Of a stretch of DNA of 7,177 bases, positions 4,264-7,177 are shown piece by piece (positions within the stretch are counted from its first letter, which is position 1; each line of letters opens with the position of its first letter). The position numbers were made by a program, and so were the translations under genes. The DNA is from an uncultured Gemmatimonadales bacterium. Its GTDB lineage: Bacteria; Gemmatimonadota; Gemmatimonadetes; Longimicrobiales; Gaopeijiaceae. Under the pieces are notes generated by a model, which saw only the letters and a program-made list of their open reading frames with translations, made no database searches and was not told the origin of the DNA. The stretch covers positions 1 through 7,177 of the forward strand of contig CALJKZ010000575.1 of NCBI GenBank assembly GCA_937983085.1. The letters are read 5' to 3'.

Positions 4264-6879
4264 ATGTCCGACCCGATGTCTCGCCTCAACGGCGCCCTGA
4301 GAGGACGGTACCGCGTCGAGCGTCAGCTCGGCGAAGGGGGGATGGCGACGGTCTACTTGGCCGAGGACGAGAGGCACGGTCGAAAGGTGGCGCTCAAGGT
4401 CCTCAAGCCTGACCTCGCCGCTGCTGTGGGGGCCGAGCGGTTCCTGGCCGAGATCAAGACCACCGCCAACCTGCATCATCCGCACGTATTACCGCTCCAT
4501 GACTCCGGCGCGGCGGACGGACTCTTGTTCTACGTCATGCCCCACGTCGACGGGGAGTCCCTGCGGGAGCGAATGAGCCGGGAAGGTCAGTTGGGTGTTG
4601 ATGAGGCCATCCGGATTGCTGCGACGATAGCCAGCGGGCTGGACTACGCTCATCGGCAGGGAGTCGTGCACCGTGACATCAAGCCGTCGAACATTCTTTT
4701 GCAGGACGGGGAGCCGGTCATCGCCGACTTCGGGATCGCGTTGGCGACGAGGGGATCGGGTGAAGAGCGTTTGACGGGCACCGGTACGTCCATCGGAACA
4801 CCGCACTACATGTCGCCCGAGCAGGCGAGTGGCGACACGGACGTCGGTCCCGCGACAGACATCTACTCGCTTGGTAGCGTGCTCTACGAGATGCTCGTGG
4901 GCGAGCCTCCGTTCGCCGCGCGCACTCGGCAGGCCGCCTTGGCGAACGTCCTGACGCAGCCACCGCCAAGCGCGGCGGAGCTTCGCCCCAGCACGCCGAA
5001 TCACGTCGACGCTGCCATCGCCAGGGCCTTGGCGAAGTCTGCGTCGGATCGCTTTCCTTCGGCGAGCGCGTTCGCTGACGCGCTGTTGCAGGCTCCAACC
5101 TCGAGCGTGGGAGGCCCTCATTCTAGTTCCAGGTGGTCGGAGTGGCGGATGGCGGGGGTTGGAGCCGTCCTTGTCACGCTCGTCGGAGCTTGGGTGGTGG
5201 CATCGCTCATTGGCGGAGGTGATGAGAACGCGAAGAATCTGGTCGAGGTGCCGGTAGCGCCCGCACCGGCGGAGACGACGGTTCTTGTGCTACCGCCGGT
5301 CGACGAGACTGGAGCGCCCGAGTTCGCCTCCCTGCCTGATCGACTTGCCGACGGGATCCGCCGATCGATAGCACAGACCGGCGAGGTGCGGACAACAGAA
5401 AGGATTGCGTCGAACGACTTGGCGGCCTCCGACAGGCGAGGCTCCGCCGAGGTCGTCAGCCGAACCCTGGCCACGCACGCCATCGCGGGGTCGGTCTTCT
5501 TGGTCGGAGACTCCCTCCACCTGACCATGGAAGTCGTCGACGAGTCCGCGGAGACCATTCGAATCCTTGATGAGCTCGCCGTCGAACGCGGTTCCGCGAA
5601 CGTTCTTGTTGGCTTGGCAGCCGACCAGGCCGCGGCTGCCGTCCTCGATCTGACCTTCGGTGACGGCCACGAGTTTCGCTACTGGAGTTTGCCCAAGAAG
5701 GCCGAAGCGATGCGGCTCTACGCCCAGGCCTCCGTAGCGTTCGGAGAAACTCGCTACAGGGATGCGACCGACCTCCTCGAGGGGGCGATTGAGGTGGAGC
5801 CCGACTGGCCCCGCCCCTACTGGGTACTTCGACAAGCCACCGAACTCGCCGGGAGGCGTGACGAGGTTTGGGGAAGGTATGAGGCCGGGTTCCAAGCAGT
5901 CTCCGACCGACTGAGTCCAGACGAGCGCATGTATATCCGATGGCAGCGCGCTCCGTCGCGGACGGAGCGCCTAGAGGTGGCGGAGCAGAGGTTCAGATTG
6001 GCGAGCGGGGGCTCGACGACGGGCTATCAGCTCGCTGCCGCGGCGCTTTCCTTGAACCGACTCGAGCTGGCTCTGGAGGGTATCGAGGCGCAGGACTTCG
6101 ATCACCTCGAGATCGCCGTCTGGCCGAACGCGTGGGTCAATCGTGCCCAGGTGTACCACTACCTCGGTGATTGGGAGCAGGAACTCACCACCGCCCGCGA
6201 GGCCAGGCGTCGAATGCCGAACCGCTTCTGGTTTCGGTTCATCGAGAGCAGGGCCCTCCTCGCTCTCGACCGAGACGAAGAGGCGCTGGCCGTCTTCTCC
6301 ACGCTGACCGACATCGCGACGTCGGCCCAGGACCTCGATCCGGCAACCGAGACCCGTCGGCTCTGGAACGCCCTGCATGAAGGGACCTTCGAGTTCCGCC
6401 TTCACGGCTCACCTGAGATTGAGCGCGAGGCGCTCGAGGTCTTCGAAGCATGGGTACGGAGCCGCCAGGACCTGTCGAGGTGGCAAACCGCTCAGACGCA
6501 CTACCGCTTCGGTCGCTATCAAGAGGCGATTCCCCTGCTCCGAGACGAGTTGGCTGAGACGGACGGCGTCTTTCGGTTGCCGCCCGGCGCGCTCTTGGCC
6601 ATCAGCCTCCACGCACTAGGGGACTCTGATGGAGCCGATGCGGTCGAGGCCGAGCTGACCTACCCCCCTGGAGACACCAACTGGCGGCGTCAGTGGCTGG
6701 CCTTGGCGGCTGCCGGCCGTGGTGACCCGGATCGGGCGTTGCGGATCCTCGTGGAGGCCTTCGCCGATGGGGTGCCGTTCTACCCTGGTGGAGAGGACTT
6801 CTTCCACTTCAGGCCCGAGTTCGAGGAACTCCGGCGAGATCCGCGGTTTCAGCAGCTGGCGGAGCCCCGAACGAACTAG
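4264..6879 (+). CDS. Receptor-like Ser/Thr protein kinase (PknB type) with FlgO/TolB-like and TPR sensor regions
   Basis: An 871-aa transmembrane Ser/Thr kinase that should phosphorylate cytoplasmic targets in response to something sensed by its outer part. The catalytic domain (about 16-276) looks fully active: glycine loop LGEGGMATV (22-30), ATP-binding Lys45 in VALK, helix-C Glu63, catalytic HRDIKPSN (136-143, Asp138), metal-binding DFG (155-157), activation-segment end GTPHYMSPEQ (178-187) and DIYSLG (199-204). A proline/serine-rich linker leads to one transmembrane helix (about 296-317). Beyond it, residues about 338-465 resemble the FlgO/TolB-like N-terminal domain seen in such kinases and in adenylate cyclases (VLVLPPVDETG, LADGIRRSI, AIAGSVF). 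From about 479 to the end come TPR-like helical repeats (first AVAFGETRYRDATDLLEGAIEVEP-like unit near 491-513). The ATG at 4264 gives the usual MSDP...LN...RYRVER N-terminus, though no Shine-Dalgarno sequence is visible. The signal and targets are unknown. Confidence 0.94.
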   Translation: MSDPMSRLNGALRGRYRVERQLGEGGMATVYLAEDERHGRKVALKVLKPDLAAAVGAERFLAEIKTTANLHHPHVLPLHDSGAADGLLFYVMPHVDGESLRERMSREGQLGVDEAIRIAATIASGLDYAHRQGVVHRDIKPSNILLQDGEPVIADFGIALATRGSGEERLTGTGTSIGTPHYMSPEQASGDTDVGPATDIYSLGSVLYEMLVGEPPFAARTRQAALANVLTQPPPSAAELRPSTPNHVDAAIARALAKSASDRFPSASAFADALLQAPTSSVGGPHSSSRWSEWRMAGVGAVLVTLVGAWVVASLIGGGDENAKNLVEVPVAPAPAETTVLVLPPVDETGAPEFASLPDRLADGIRRSIAQTGEVRTTERIASNDLAASDRRGSAEVVSRTLATHAIAGSVFLVGDSLHLTMEVVDESAETIRILDELAVERGSANVLVGLAADQAAAAVLDLTFGDGHEFRYWSLPKKAEAMRLYAQASVAFGETRYRDATDLLEGAIEVEPDWPRPYWVLRQATELAGRRDEVWGRYEAGFQAVSDRLSPDERMYIRWQRAPSRTERLEVAEQRFRLASGGSTTGYQLAAAALSLNRLELALEGIEAQDFDHLEIAVWPNAWVNRAQVYHYLGDWEQELTTAREARRRMPNRFWFRFIESRALLALDRDEEALAVFSTLTDIATSAQDLDPATETRRLWNALHEGTFEFRLHGSPEIEREALEVFEAWVRSRQDLSRWQTAQTHYRFGRYQEAIPLLRDELAETDGVFRLPPGALLAISLHALGDSDGADAVEAELTYPPGDTNWRRQWLALAAAGRGDPDRALRILVEAFADGVPFYPGGEDFFHFRPEFEELRRDPRFQQLAEPRTN

Positions 6880-6897
6880 GTCGTCCACAGCCAGATC

Positions 6898-7177
6898 TCA
6901 CCGTTCCACCGGCCCCACATGCCGATCGAGGAAGGGCAGGATCTCTCGAAACATCTGGACTCTCGGCACGAAATGCCCGCCCTCGAACACCGCGTGACGC
7001 TTCAGGCTGTCGGGTGCGCCCATGGCTTCGAACAGCGGACGTTGATGCCGCTCGTAGTCGACTGAGAAGTCGAACCGGCCGTTGATCATCAGGAGCGGCT
7101 GGGTCGCACGGGGAGCGAAGTTGACGGCATCAATGGCGGGACGGTCCCTGGTCGAGGGCTCGAACCCTCCGCTCAGA
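6898..7177 (-). CDS. Alpha/beta hydrolase (dienelactone-hydrolase-like) C-terminal part, N-terminus outside window
   Basis: The minus strand is open from the right edge to a TGA at 6900-6898, giving the last 92 residues of a larger protein. The sequence follows the final part of an alpha/beta hydrolase. A beta strand and turn (QPLLMINGRFDFSV) carries the acid residue of the catalytic triad, Asp in GRFD. After RPLFEAMGAP and LKRHAVF comes EGGHFVPR with the catalytic His. The ending, a helix of REILPFLDRHVGPV type, is typical of dienelactone-hydrolase or prolyl-oligopeptidase-like domains, including those fused behind Ser/Thr kinases in Acidobacteriota and Gemmatimonadota. The nucleophilic serine lies outside the window, so neither activity nor a fusion can be confirmed. 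An internal ATG at 7089 is not the start, since the homologous fold continues upstream of it. The gene converges on the kinase gene with an 18-bp gap and no obvious terminator between them. Confidence 0.85.
   Translation of the reverse strand, partial: LSGGFEPSTRDRPAIDAVNFAPRATQPLLMINGRFDFSVDYERHQRPLFEAMGAPDSLKRHAVFEGGHFVPRVQMFREILPFLDRHVGPVER

Noticed and set aside
6880..6897. Bidirectional terminator between the convergent kinase and hydrolase genes
   Set aside because: The 18-bp gap has no stem-loop or T-run on either strand.

Overview
The window is GC-rich bacterial DNA with tightly packed genes. An orphan MacB/FtsX-type permease of the ADOP class is translationally coupled to a PadR regulator. 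There is also a one-piece Ser/Thr kinase with a membrane anchor and a TPR sensor region. Together these suggest Acidobacteriota, Gemmatimonadota or a related soil or marine lineage. This is inferred from gene content alone; there is no rRNA or other marker gene.

Left half (minus strand, read right to left): an ExbD/TolR-type protein (3237-2821), an 87-bp gap with two copies of a 19-bp element, a PadR-family regulator (2733-2392), and an ADOP permease that starts inside the PadR stop codon and runs off the left edge (2395-1). The permease fills about a third of the window, and its frame is open from its start to the edge. PadR plus ADOP is a pairing known from Acidobacteriota. The twin repeat just ahead of padR is the natural candidate for the autoregulatory operator. 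PadR departs from its family's signature in a 21-residue stretch that should form part of the winged helix.

Middle (plus strand): a 207-aa two-helix membrane protein of unknown function (3393-4016), divergent from exbD, then a 247-bp gap, then an 871-aa receptor-like Ser/Thr kinase (4264-6879). The kinase has a complete catalytic domain, one transmembrane helix, a FlgO/TolB-like N-terminal segment and TPR-like repeats.

Right edge (minus strand): the last 92 residues of an alpha/beta hydrolase, convergent with the kinase gene and 18 bp from its end. Its C-terminal pattern is the one seen in dienelactone-hydrolase-like domains, including those fused to Ser/Thr kinases.

No RNA genes, CRISPR arrays, insertion sequences, phage genes or convincing terminators were seen. 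I found no clearly new multi-gene system. The points most worth a second look are the repeated element ahead of padR, the altered PadR signature, a shared short palindrome ahead of both plus-strand genes, and the unrecognised membrane protein.
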